Shown here: positions 34,177 through 45,008 of the stretch, one piece after another
How positions within the stretch are numbered: position 1 is the stretch's first letter
Layout: each line of letters starts with the position of its first letter
Source of the DNA: Nemophila menziesii
Lineage: Eukaryota; Streptophyta; Magnoliopsida; Boraginales; Hydrophyllaceae
Assembly (NCBI GenBank): GCA_029959085.1
Contig: JARWIR010000021.1
Span: forward strand, 19,245,620 to 19,309,619
Reading direction: 5' to 3'
DNA: 64,000 nucleotides
Notes under the pieces: model-generated
The model's input: the letters and a program-made list of their open reading frames with translations, nothing else
Databases searched by the model: none
Told to the model about the DNA's origin: nothing
Made by a program: the position numbers and the translations under genes

Positions 34177-35930
34177 GAGGAAACAACAAATTAGAGCCCA
34201 ACTAACCCAAAAACTTTTATTTAAAACCTAATTAAAAAGAGTAATACTGGGTATCACCTAAAAAGCCATCACCTAAACATCACCCATGATGTGGCGGTTA
34301 GGTGGACCAATCATGAAGGAAAGAGAAAAAAGTAAATCTGGAAAGAGAAAATTCATGATTGGTCCATCTAACCGCCACATCATGGGTGATGTTTAGGTGA
34401 TGGCTTTTTGGGTGATACCCAGCATTACTCAATTAAAAAATACTTTTACCTAAGGCCTAATTTCATTTTCTGGTTGTATATTTTCCAACTTTACTTTTTT
34501 TTTTTAAATTTGTTTTTCTGTTCTATTCATTAATCTGTATCTGATCAATCTGTACAGGCCTAAGTTGGTTTTTATTTTTATTTCAAGTTACGTCAACTGA
34601 TTTTTTTGTGTGAAGTGATTTTTGATTTAATTGCATTATGAGTCTTTATATTTTTAGGTGTTGTCCATGTCAAGGTATAAGAGAGTCTAAATTTGGTCCA
34701 TATCAAACTTTCGGAAAATACATTATTCAGAAACCATTATTTGTACCCTATGGTACAGCCCCTGGGGTTTTGCACCTTACCACATTTACAAATCTCATGC
34801 ATAGAAACAAAACACAATTAAAACGAAACACAGACCCCAGGGGATGGACCTAAGGGGCTATTTTTTTCAGAATGTAACTTAATAAAATGGGCTGAAATAC
34901 CATGACTAACCCAAATGGGGTGGACCCTAATAAAAAAACAAGTTTATTTTTCTAAAAAATACAACAAATACTAAACCCAAGGGGCCAGGCCCATGATACT
35001 TCTATTTTAAAAACGCTATTTGGCCCAAATGAATTATTAAAAAAAATAATAGAACATTTTTATCAAAAAGGGCTGGACCAAGTTGGACCCAATAAGTCTG
35101 GATCCAACAAGGCTGAGGCCCAAATGTGTTTGTACCCAAAGACACACACACGCGGAAAAAAAAATACAGGAACAGATCTGGTTCGATTCGAAGTGGAGGA
35201 AATGGTTCAAAGTGGAGGCAATTTTCTTGCGCATGAGGATATGGTGGGATAGGGGGCGGTGCAGAGTGTTGGTGTGTTGACGGCGGTTTTCACTGTTGGC
35301 GGCGGGGTTCGCTGGTGGTTCACTGGTGGTTCGTGTGCAGGCGGCGGTTTTTTGCAGATCCGGCGGAGGTGAAGCTTGCTGTTGAGCGGGCTCCATGAAC
35401 GAAGTGAAGAATCATGATGGTGTCGAAGATCTGAGAAGGAGCACGAACGAACCTTGGTGGCGAAGATCTGAGAAGTCGCGCTGGTGGTGGAGGAGGTTCG
35501 CGAAGAAGAAGCGAAGAAGCGAAGCACAAAGGTTCGCGAAGATCTGGGAAGATGATGGTGGTGTTGATCTGGAGCGCTGGAGGAGATGGTGGTGCGACAA
35601 TGGCGGCGAGATTTCACGCGCAGAGGCGGTTGTCTATTGGTGAAGGGTGAAGAAGGAAGGGAAGGGTGAAGAAAGAAGAGGGTGGGCGGCGTTCGTTCTT
35701 GTGCACAGTGAAGAAGCACAGAAAGAGGGGGAGGAGTAGAGAGAGATTTTGTGATTCTGAAAATAAAAACCTTAATTGGGATTTTGTTTTGGGTTCTACC
35801 GTGAATAAGAAGGGAGTATAAGGGATTTTTGGACATTTTTGCTTCTTTAATTGGATTTCAACTAGCTAGTTGGGATTAGGCTTTTATTTGTGAAGGTATA
35901 AGTCATGGGACCTTTATTTATAATTTCTTC
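34177..35930 (+). mobile_element. Non-autonomous MULE family 2, copy 2
   Basis: Left end GAGGAAACAACAAATTAGAG and right end (inverted) GAAGAAATTATAAATAAAGG are flanked by TTTATAAAA (34168-34176) and TTTATAGAA (35931-35939), a 9-bp duplication with one mismatch. Shared with copies 1 and 3: TTGTCCATGTCAAGG, CATATCAAACTTTCGGAAAA, and the right block GGTCCCATGACTTATACC (inverted). The 35200-35700 interior is GC-rich with GAAGATCTGAGAAG repeats and long open frames on both strands (the longest 209 codons, minus). These are low-complexity Ser/Pro/Arg sequences without domains, and I do not call them genes. A second MITE is nested in its left arm. Confidence 0.8.
34239..34430. mobile_element. MULE-type MITE, 79-bp TIRs, nested in family 2 copy 2
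   Basis: The 79-bp arms at 34239-34317 and 34352-34430 are inverted repeats with only three mismatches (start GAGTAATACTGGGTATC versus GAGTAATGCTGGGTATC), around a 34-bp loop. A perfect 9-bp TSD AATTAAAAA sits at 34230-34238 and 34431-34439. As RNA it would form a long hairpin, a known source of small RNAs in plants. The high arm identity implies recent activity. Confidence 0.93.
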
Positions 35931-36478
35931 TTTATAGAATTGTACAATCTTAAAGTTAACTTTATTTTTATTAAAATCATATTCTTAATAAATTATTTGT
36001 TAGTATTTAAAAAAAATTCAATTTCTATGTTTAAATAAATTATTTATCGTAGTTATATATCATATTTATTTATATTGAATATATGGTAGGCTTTTATTGA
36101 AATAATAAAAAATAAGACAGAATTTTGATATAAAACATAAAAGAGAAAAATAGGAATTTTCTATTATAGTTTCTATTCTAAATATAGGTCGTTCTTTTTA
36201 TTTATAAACTTTTACCAAATCAATTAAGATATCCTTATATAAAAAATAATGACAAAACATAAAAATTAGATTATTTTATATTTAATTATTATTATACAAA
36301 AAATTATAAACTTTTTTTTCTCTTTTTTTTTTTTTTTTTAATTAGCAACTCAATGCAATCACCACAAATGCCACTATATCACTACCTTTTCGAGATAAAC
36401 AGCAATATCACGTCCTGTTTTTCAACCACCAAAACTTAAGACGCCGATAATATTAAAACCTCAAATCAAATAATATAA

Positions 36479-38015
36479 GAGAAAATTCACCTTAGGGTCT
36501 TGAACACACCCCCTCTTCAAGATAGGGACCCCGCCTAGAGCCGCTTCTTACTAAAGACCCCAGAAAGTTTTTAACACATGAAACCCAAAACCCTTATTAC
36601 CTTACTACCCTTTTAGACTTATATATATACTAATTTAGAAACCCACCCATTATAATTTCAGATCAATATTCTCTCACCTCCCCTCCTCCCCTATCTCTCT
36701 CTCTCTCTCCTCCCCCATATCCCAAACCGCCACCACCACCACCACCATAACACAAGCGCCGCCATCAACCACCACTAGCATGAGAACAACCACCACCACC
36801 ACCATCTCCCTCCTCCCTTATCTCTCTCCTCCCCCAGCTCCCAAACCGCCACGCGTGAAGCAGCCATGGAAAACTCCAGCATCGCAGCACCGCATCATAA
36901 CCAAATAATGGAGCTCCTGCCACCGCAGCATCGCAGCACCTAGCTCCAGCATCGCAGCACCGCAGCATCGAGCTTCCAGATCCGCCATTCTTCACCTCAC
37001 GTCATTCACCAGATCTGCCATTCTTCAGATCCTCCATTCTTGAACGGTGCATCACGAACGGAGAACAACAGCAAGGGATCGTTGTTTCACCATTCTTCAC
37101 CTCATGTTCTAGCTCGGTGAAGAAGAAGCCTTGCGTGAAACAGGACGACGGAGCACCACCGCGCAGCTCTTTCTCACGTCGCGAAGGAGCTGTGAACCTC
37201 CATGGCTGCTCCGAGCTCCAATGGTGGTTAGGTGGTGGTGTTATTAGAAGAGCTCCAATGGTGTTGTTGCTGCTACTACAATGGATGAAGCAGCTTGGTT
37301 GGGCGGAGACATGTTCCATGGTGGTGGTGGTGCTCGACGAGAAGGCTGTTTCATGGTGGTGGTGGTGCTCGTCAACGAGAAGAAGTTTTTTTTTGTTTTC
37401 ATTTCAGATCTAGATCTGGTCAAACAAAATAGTAATTAATTTATCATTTTTTAATTGTATATTCCTTTGTAATTGTTTAAAATGTGTAATAAAGGTGAAT
37501 AAAAGTTTTTTTTGACTATTTATGCTTTGTTTTTTAATAATACTCATCAAATTTACGGAGTACTCATCAAATTTACGGAGTACTCATCATATTTATCAGA
37601 GTACTCATCAAATTATCCGGAGTACTCATTAAAATTATGTGGACCACTCACCAAAATGTATAGAGTACTCATTTAAATATATAGAGTATTCAGCAACTTT
37701 ATAGAGTACTCTCAGTTTTCCCGATACTCATCAATTTTATCTGATACTCTATGTTTTCTCCGGTGACCGGTGACTGGTGGTCGGTGGTCGGTTTTCGGTG
37801 GTCGGTGGTCGGTGGTAGGTGGTGGGAGGTTGGAGGTAGGTGTGTAGTGGTAGGTAGAGGAGAGAGAAATAGTGACATCACAGTTTTAGTCTTTTAGTGA
37901 TAGTAAGGGTAGGAAAGACTATTGTAAAAAATGAGGTCCCTAAGAAGAATAGCTTTTTAAACTATATTCTATAGAGAAGAAAGATGGTCTCCAAGACCCT
38001 ATATATAATTTACCC
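36479..38015. mobile_element. Non-autonomous MULE family 1, element B (1537 bp)
   Basis: Termini GAGAAAATTCACCTTAGGG and, inverted, GGGTAAATTATATATAGGG, each followed by TCTTG, are flanked by ATAATATAA (36470-36478) and ATAATCTAA (38016-38024), a 9-bp TSD with one mismatch. The block GACCCCGCCTAGAGCCGCTTCTTACTAAAGACCC (36528 on) matches the inverted right end of element A, which establishes the family. The interior has CT-rich runs (36690-36720), a GC-rich block (36730-37410) with ORF-like but low-complexity frames (GGT/CAC-rich), and its own minisatellite. No donor gene recognised. Confidence 0.85.
37540..37745. repeat. Degenerate ~22-bp minisatellite inside MULE B
   Basis: About nine copies of a unit near GAGTACTCATCAAATTTAC are well preserved at the left (two identical) and decay rightward. 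Immediately right (37762-37860) is a GGTCGGTGGTCGG-rich purine-skewed run. It occupies the same relative position in element B as the 21-bp array in element A, but the units are unrelated in sequence. Confidence 0.8.
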
Positions 38016-38024
38016 ATAATCTAA

Positions 38025-38690
38025 ACCTATAAAGAGAACTAACAAAATCCAAATACACATAAAAGTATATCTACTAATTTAAGCAACCACGTCTTCAAAC
38101 TGTTAAAATTAATTTTAATTTTAGTAATGTCCGTGTATTTTAAAATCTTAAAATTCTTTCTAATTTTAATAAATAATATTTTGACTCGTCTATACAATTG
38201 TTTCAATATTTAAACATATAACTATGTCAGGTGGTGTGAAGTTTCGATTTATTTAAATAATTTATAGCATCTAAAATAATGTTTGAAGATTATTGGTAAA
38301 TAAAATAAATGATTAAGAATATTAAATAAGTAAATAAATAAGAAAAGAATATAAGTAAAATGAAAATCTAAATGCACTAAGTCAGACGTTTTATTCATAA
38401 GGATGAATTAAGTTGAAAAGTCAAAGGTGATAGCTTTTACCATATTGTAAAACATTTTATAATATAAATATGATTCTAAAATGTAATTCTTAACATTTTT
38501 TATTACAAAGGATTTTTTAAGATCGTGGTAGAAATAAGACAATTATATACTAAAATACGCACTTATGCCTGGATTGTAAATCCTTCTAGGAGTCTTTCAA
38601 AAAAAGCGAGTCCTTCGCAAGCACTCTTGAGCTCCAACAAATGGATAGATAAATGTAGAGTACAAATTAAATTATCTCATCCCTAAGTGA
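38025..38690. other. AT-rich intergenic stretch
   Basis: I see no gene, repeat or transposon signature here. Confidence 0.5.
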
Positions 38691-39060
38691 GCTAGTCGAT
38701 CGGAACAGGTGTTGGTTTCTCTATAGATACCTACGATCCCAAACGAAGCCGTTAGACCTCTCTCCCCTCTCAACTCGAGCAATCGCTTCTATGGCATCTT
38801 GCGAATCCACCTCAATAGACAACTATTTTACTCCCACTTCCACCGCCATACAAAGTCCCTCATACACTGCAGCTAATTACGCCACTACAGTCGAATCGCA
38901 CCTCAAGGACATAACAAAACCCTTTATCCATTTTCCTTCCTTATCTCTCAAAACACCTCCCTCCCCTCCTTTGCCTTGATGTAAGTAAAAGCTTCCATCA
39001 GTATTGAGTTTATAACCCCATTCCGGTTTACTCCATCCAATCCACTAGATTTGATCTCTA
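38690..39060 (-). pseudogene. Orphan LINE RNase H domain
   Basis: On the minus strand: WSKPEWGYKLNTDGSF near 39050-38995, GGVLRDKEGKWIKGFVMSL near 38960-38915, then LAAVYEGLCMAVEVG and LSIEVDSQDAIEAIARVE to about 38765. This is the RNase H core with its DGS, E and D acidic positions. Two in-frame stops are seen, and no RT lies upstream. The short plus-strand frame at 38791-38979 is its shadow. Confidence 0.75.
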
Positions 39061-39194
39061 CTTCACAACGCTTTACTCGAATGTGCCCGCCATGCTTTAG
39101 AATAGTCCAAAGGTAGGTACTTAGTGATTTAACCTTTTTTGTGATAGATTAATCTACTCACGAGACATCTTTTTGAGGGTTTACGGGACCTAAG

Positions 39195-40135
39195 TGATAG
39201 ATTTTTCCCTAATATTTGCCATATTGCACTTCTCTACATTCTTTTGGATAATATTTCATGTATAGTGATTTTGTGCTTTAATTGTGTGTTAAGTGTATAT
39301 CTTTTAGGTACATGGTTGACACAAGGGTCTAAGAAGATGAAAAAAATTCAAGAATTGAAGTTTAAACGCATGCCAAGGCGTAAAGAGAGCTAGAAGTTAC
39401 TTTTGAGAAGTTGGAGCATTTACCAGAGAAGTGTGTTTTTATATTGTTTATTTCACAACAATTAATTAGTAATAGCTATGGACCTGATTCCTGTTTATAG
39501 GGAAAGATATTGGAGTCAGTGTTGCGTGAGAGCTGACTGGAGTCAATTTGGAGTTGAGACGAGAGAGTTATGCTAGTTTTACCAACGTAATATGAACCTG
39601 GACAATATGGTCAAAAACGGGTTGGGCCAACTTTAAGTCATTTTAGTGAGCTCAGCACACTTCATTTTTATCAAATATTTTTCACCTGGATAGAGCTCAA
39701 GCACCTGGAGAAGAAGGACTAAGGGTTTTTTACCCAAATTTCATCATTCTTTACCATTCCACAACCTATCAATTCAGCACCTTAGGTGAATTATGTTCTA
39801 TTTTTTCTTTTAAACATGATTCTAGTATAGCATCATTGTATTTTCCCTTATTTAGTATGAGCTAAACTAATTTATGCTTAAAACTTGCAAGGGTATGAAC
39901 CCTAAGTGATGTTTATCCATGTTTTGGTGATTTGGGATACTTTTTATGTATTGAAAATAATTGAACCTTTATTTTTCATTGTTTATATATTTGTTTTTGT
40001 TGCCTATTTATACCCTGATCAACTATAGGTAGTATGAGTCTTTCCTTTCTTATTTTTATAATGAGTGTGTTTATTTTTCTCCCCTCTACTTATAAAAGTA
40101 ACAAATATTTTACTAGTACATGTGTCATACTCCAA
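39195..40135 (+). mobile_element. Athila-like LTR fragment
   Basis: Starts TGATAGATTTTTCCC, matching the inverted start of the solo LTR at 8754. It shares TTAGTATGAGCTAA and GGGTATGAACCCTAA with the LTR at 55000-56516 (there AGTATGAACTAATT and GTTATGAACCCTA). The 3' half is missing where MULE family 2 copy 3 begins. No gag or pol is adjacent. Confidence 0.6.
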
Positions 40136-40144
40136 AAATCATTT

Positions 40145-40340
40145 GGGGCAATGAGGATTTAAGGCCCCGTGACTTCTTAATTCACAAACTAAAGACCGGC
40201 CCTAACTACCCATTGAAACCCAACTAAAAAAAGAGAAAAAATCTCAAAACACCCTTACACATCCCTCTTATGCACCATGAAAACCAAAAACCAAAACAAA
40301 AACACAATTAGGGTTTTTGTAAATCAAAACACTCCCCCCC

Positions 40341-40397
<57 letters not shown>

Positions 40398-41800
40398 TGT
40401 CCGTTCAACTTTCTTGCACAAGAAAACCATTCTCCAACATCACCAAATCCCTCTCCTGCACAAGAAAATTGTTCACCACCAGTAAGATATGCCACCATCT
40501 CTGCTGCAGAAGAAAACCATTCTCTACCAGGAAGCTTCGCCACCGGTCCCGTACAAGACAACAACCCCAGTTGTGGAACAAACCCCATCCCCACCACCAG
40601 AACTTCAACGTCGACGCTCTCCTGCTGAATAAAACCGACGCCATTAATGGAAAACCTAGATCTCTTTTCACAACCACTCTCCTAAAACCTCCATTCTCCT
40701 AAATCCGTCGCCGCCTCTCTTCACACCAACTCTCCTAAACCGTCGCCGTTCAAATTTGTTGTTGAGGTTTAACTTCCACTTTTTTTTTGTTCCACCGAGA
40801 GTGTGGAGTTATTTTTCATCGTTTTTCAGTGTTTTGTAGGAAAAATTAGTTACCGGAGTGAAGGTGACTTGGGTACAGCCTATTGGGCCAGGCTATTGGG
40901 TCCGCCGCGTGGACCATTCTCAACGATATGAAGGTCATATTTTTTTTATAACCACCGAGAGGGTGAAGATATATGTTTTTGCTTTACCAGTTTCATTAAT
41001 TTTCAGGTAAAAAGAAGGTGTAGGGTCAAACCATTATGGTACAACCCTTAGGGTATATCCCTTTGGGCACAACCCTTTATTTTAGTTGTTTCGCAGTAAA
41101 AAGATTCATTTTTGGCTTAGGGGTACAACCATTATGGTACAGACCCTTGTTTTTTTTTTTTGTTCGTATACGAGAGTGAAGGTGAAGGGATCAGTTTTGC
41201 AGTAATTGTTCCTATGCTAGAGTGAAAAGATTTTCTTATTGTTTTTTGTTCCTATGCCAGTGTGAAGGTGAAGAGATTTTTTTTGTGTTTCTATGCGAGA
41301 GTGAAGGTGTAGAGATAATTTTGTGTTTTTTTTCCTATGTGAGAGTGAAGGTAAAGAGAATCCTTGGGTACAGGTATATCCCGTTGGACCTTGGCACGAT
41401 TGCTTGAGGATAGTTTCTGAAAGTTTGACATGGAAAAAAATCGGACCTTCCTAAACTTTGACATGGACAAAACTCAAATAATATTAGGACTCATAATGCA
41501 ATTATATAGAAATACACTTTATAACATTATAAAAAATGGTATAGGTACCTACCTTCGTGAAAAATAGGTAGGTAAGCAACAAAAAATGTAGGTACGTACC
41601 ACTTGGAAATTTAAGTACGTACTATATGGTAAATTAAAATAATAAAAAAAACAAAAAATTAAAAAAATTAAACAATTAAAAAAATATAAATTTAAAGAAC
41701 CAACCAGAAATTTAGATTAAAATTTTGTTAGGAATTTTTTATACTTTTAGACTTTAAAAAGTAGGTTGTTTGAATTTAGGGCTTTAATTTATAGTTTCTC
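40145..41800 (-). mobile_element. Non-autonomous MULE family 2, copy 3 (1656 bp)
   Basis: A perfect 9-bp direct repeat AAATCATTT (40136-40144 and 41801-41809) borders it. Right end inverted: GAGAAACTATAAATTAAAG. Left: GAGGATTTAAGGCCCCGTGAC. Its sequence is the reverse of copy 1: TTTGACATGGACAAAACTC (41456), GGTACGTACCAC (41590), and CTATGCGAGAGTGAAGGTG repeats (41165-41350). A (CT)n microsatellite occupies 40344-40390. A 141-codon plus-strand frame at 40277-40702 reads Ser/Leu low complexity from the CT repeat and then TRK-L repeats. It may be a captured exon remnant, but no domain is visible. The 30-40 bp spaced 'gtgaaggtg' repeats are shared by copies 1 and 3. Confidence 0.88.
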
Positions 41801-41809
41801 AAATCATTT

Positions 41810-42304
41810 ATGTGTTCATATTTTGGCCTATAAAGCAACTCTGTGTATTCTATTATATAAATGTTAACATTTCCACAGTAATTTTAATTTTAATTTTTTG
41901 TTATAGTCTTAGTTAGCATTTCGAGTGTGTCCATTGTATTTTTTGTTTTAGCCTGCAAAAAATAATTATGAATTGAAAAAATTATATGTAAATATTTGTA
42001 TATATTTTTTAAAAGTGAGTATTCGAAATAGAAAACATTATCTACAAACTACTCAAATAGTAATACGATTACTAATTAAAATATTCAGATTCTTTTTTTA
42101 GTTTATTAACAAAAAATAAATAGGATTTTACAATTTTATAATAAAATTATAGATATACTAAATGCCATAAATAGTAATTATTAATTTTAGTAGTATTTTA
42201 ATTATTTAATTAAATATTTTATTGTTTACTAAATTATTTGTATTTTTTTTACAACTTTTTTCTTAAACCCACGTAAATTCCATTTGTTTTATATTTTTTT
42301 AATT
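41810..42304. other. AT-rich stretch
   Basis: Nothing recognised; homopolymer-rich AT sequence up to the SINE. Confidence 0.5.
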
Positions 42305-42309
42305 TCTGT

Positions 42310-42432
42310 GAGATTGATAGTTGGCCTAGTGGTTAGGTTACTCCGCAGAGACCAAGAGGTCCTGGGATCGAATCTCATTGGAGTCCTTTACTACGAGTCT
42401 AAAGTGGCTCTCTCATGTATTAAAAAAAAAAA
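42310..42432 (+). mobile_element. Second tRNA-derived SINE family
   Basis: A tRNA-like head with A box TTGGCCTAGTGG (42321-42332) and B box GGGATCGAATC (42364-42374) is followed by a short body and an 11-A tail (42422-42432). Sequence differs from the SINE at 29650-29909, so it is a different family. Not called a tRNA gene because no acceptor stem pairs around the boxes and an A tail follows. No TSD was found. It lies about 210 bp beyond the stop codon of KCS copy 2, in its 3' flank. Confidence 0.7.
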
Positions 42433-42642
42433 TTCTTATAAGAATCAAAGATGTTCTAGCAATTGCTATAATAGTTTGATATTATTTTTGATTGTCATAA
42501 CTTAACTTAATACTAAAAGAAAAATAAAATATTACACAAGAATATCATAAACATTGCTCGTTGACCAATACCGACGAGCAAGTGCTTACCTTTAAAATTA
42601 TATTATTATTTATAAAATAAGCCAAATTATCTAGATCTTGAT

Positions 42643-44355
42643 TTAACCGTTTGATGATTTAAAGGAGTACAGTTCGTGGTGAAATGGTCCAATATTGTCC
42701 AAATTTATTGGATATTCATCTATCTCTTCATTCCATGGGTTCGTCTCCTCGTATATAATATCTTTCATGGCACGCCAAATTACACTATTAGACTTAAATC
42801 CAGATCCATAAGCAATTTGCCATACTCGATTACCTGTTTTAACCCTATCTTTTGCCTCAATATAAGCCATTTCATACCATATTGAACTACTCGATGTATT
42901 CCCAAATCTATATAGACACATTCTGGAAGCTTCCATGATAGCGTCACTAAAACCTAACATTTTTTGTAGTTGATCTAATACAGGTTTTCCTCCTACATGT
43001 GGTAAAAAATGATCAACACATTCATTAAACTTAGGTATATATCTCGGCATATTTGAAAGATGGAGTCCTCTAAGTAGGGAACTTATAACATATTTAAATT
43101 TTTCCGATAAAGGTAAAACTAAGGGACCTAGTGTAGCGAGATTGGATTCGATCGCACTACTGGCCGCAATTAATAAATCTTTGCTTACAGAAATTCCAGT
43201 AATTCCTTGTTGGTCTTCTTCTTGGAAAATAGTTTTGTATGAAAGATCAGAACTTGCATTGTTGATGTGTACTGTGTGAATGAGCTGGTACTTTGATAAT
43301 TTGCTATCAGATGATTTATTTGTAAGTAGTATTGCAGCTCCTCCAACACGAAACACAAGATTAGTTGTTGTTTTTGAATTATCTTTACCAATATAGCAAT
43401 TTTGAGTAATGATCTCCGTAGTCACCACTAAAGCATACTGGTCAGTGTGCACCTGTAGATATTTATATTACAACGTCCTATGTGAATAGTTATCATGTAT
43501 TAAAAAACTATGTAAATGTAATGACTTGAGTTAATTATATTTGACTAATTTATTATGGGATTATATTACATATATTCTTATAACATTTAGTAAATAAATT
43601 CTTCGTTTTCTTTCTTATTTTTAATTTCCTGATGACATATAATCTAATTATGAGAGCTATGCTCCATGTGATTGTAAAATTATATTTCTATAGCACAAGT
43701 TTACCTGAAGAAGTTGTTTGGCTAAATCAATGGCATGGAGTCCAGCAGTGCATCCCATTCCAGTAAGATTATAGCTTAAAATATTTGGATTAAGTTTGTA
43801 ACGATGCATAATTATGCTGGAAAGAGAAGGCACAACATTAAAGATTGAGCAATTAACAATTAATATCCCTATATCCTTGCATTGAATTACATTACTAGTC
43901 TTTTCCAATAGGTCATCAATGGCACCGAACATCACCATCTCTGCCTCTTCCCTTGCTGCTTCCAATGATGGAGTTGGAGAAACTCCTAGAAGGGCTTCCG
44001 GGACATATGTTGAGTCGCCTAGTCCACCTTTGAACATAGCTTGCTTCATCAAATCAATCATTTCTTCACTGTAATTTCCCATTAGCCCAACTTGCTTAGC
44101 AGCTACTTCTTTACTGCACATCCAAGTGGAAGGTGGCTTGTAACATGCAAAATTTATTAAGTATACTTTGGGAGAATACTTTATTGTCATATACTTGTAT
44201 AGTAACAAGATCAGTATAGCTAAGCAAAATAGTGAAGCAAAATATGTTGTGATCTTGTTGTTTGCTATGCATTCAGAGATATATTTCCATGTAAATTCGA
44301 TAATTAAAATCTTGATAGCCATTCTACCAGCTGAGGCCTCGTATGAAATAACCAA
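42643..44355 (-). CDS. 3-ketoacyl-CoA synthase-like (KCS), copy 2, two exons
   Basis: Minus strand: exon 1 44355-43705, intron 43704-43453 (252 bp; GTAAAC donor, CTACAG acceptor, phase 0), exon 2 43452-42643; 486 aa. A second in-frame Met (residue 12, MAIKIL, 44322) is an alternative start giving 475 aa. A hydrophobic segment around residues 37-55 (SLFCLAILILLLYKY) would anchor it in the ER membrane. The condensing domain starts near YLINFACYKPP. Catalytic Cys202 (GMGCTAG), His369 (PHVGG) and Asn402 (FGNTSSSS) are spaced 167 and 33, exactly as in copy 1. Conserved blocks FRVGGAAILL, GPLVLPLSEKFKY, WYEMAYIEAK and GSGFKSNSVIW are intact, so it is closer to family consensus than copy 1. Expected role: the condensing step of very-long-chain fatty-acid elongation. 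No stops or frameshifts. Subfamily not assigned. Confidence 0.92.
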
Positions 44356-44421
44356 TTATAGAACGGATGCTAAGTTAAAGCTAAAGATATAAGAAGTGCT
44401 TCCTTGTAATTTATTTGATAT

Positions 44422-44466
44422 CCCCCACCCACCCCCACCCCACCCCACCCCACCCCTATATATAAT
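44422..44466 (-). promoter_or_regulatory. TATA box plus G-run repeat upstream of KCS copy 2
   Basis: On the minus strand TATATATAGG (44466-44457) lies about 100 bp 5' of the first ATG, a plausible TATA box. It is followed at once by GGGGTGGGGTGGGGTGGGG and more G runs (44456-44422), seven runs of three to five G in 35 bp. If transcription starts about 30 bp beyond the TATA box, the run lies at or just after the start site. The promoter role is inference. Confidence 0.5.
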
Positions 44467-45008
44467 ATTATCATCAAATTTCGAAGTGTTTCTTTTGAGG
44501 TGTTTTAACTTGTACGTACCAACAAATACATATACTATACTAATTAAACCATTACTTTTACATATATTAAAAAGAAAATGATAACGGTCACAATTGATGT
44601 ATTTTTCCACCCGGTGACATCACAACTAATTCTTACACATTTGGCAACACAAACTAGGAAACCTTTACGTTCTCGCGTAATGTGGAACATTTTCCAATCA
44701 CGAAATTTCTTCATCCATTTTCAAAACTTTTCTATGATTTGACAAATTTTTCAGTCAATTCCCACCTTTTTATAGATTTCTAACACAACTCCAAAGTTAT
44801 CCGAGTAGAATAAACTACTCTTAAGAGATAAATCATTCGTTGATCTCATCACAGAGATAATAGTCTAGGTATCCCCTTACAAGTATGAATTAACATTCCC
44901 TCTTTTCATAATATTATGTATAACATTTCCATCTCTACTTACAACCCCCGTTGGCTCTCATTCTTTATTAAACGATGCATCTCTCAACCAAATGTTCGTT
45001 ATATAACG

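Noticed and set aside
35207..35836. 209-codon open frame on the minus strand
   Set aside because: Ser/Pro/Arg low complexity from GAAGATCTGAGAAG-type repeats inside a non-autonomous MULE; frames on both strands are open for the same compositional reason; no domain or start context.
40277..40702. 141-codon plus-strand frame, with a minus-strand partner of similar length
   Set aside because: Driven by the (CT)n microsatellite and repeated TRK-L motifs within MULE family 2 copy 3; both strands open; no recognisable family.
42318..42376. A tRNA gene at the SINE A and B boxes
   Set aside because: Pol III boxes are present but no acceptor or anticodon stems can be paired, and an A tail follows; a SINE explains all features.
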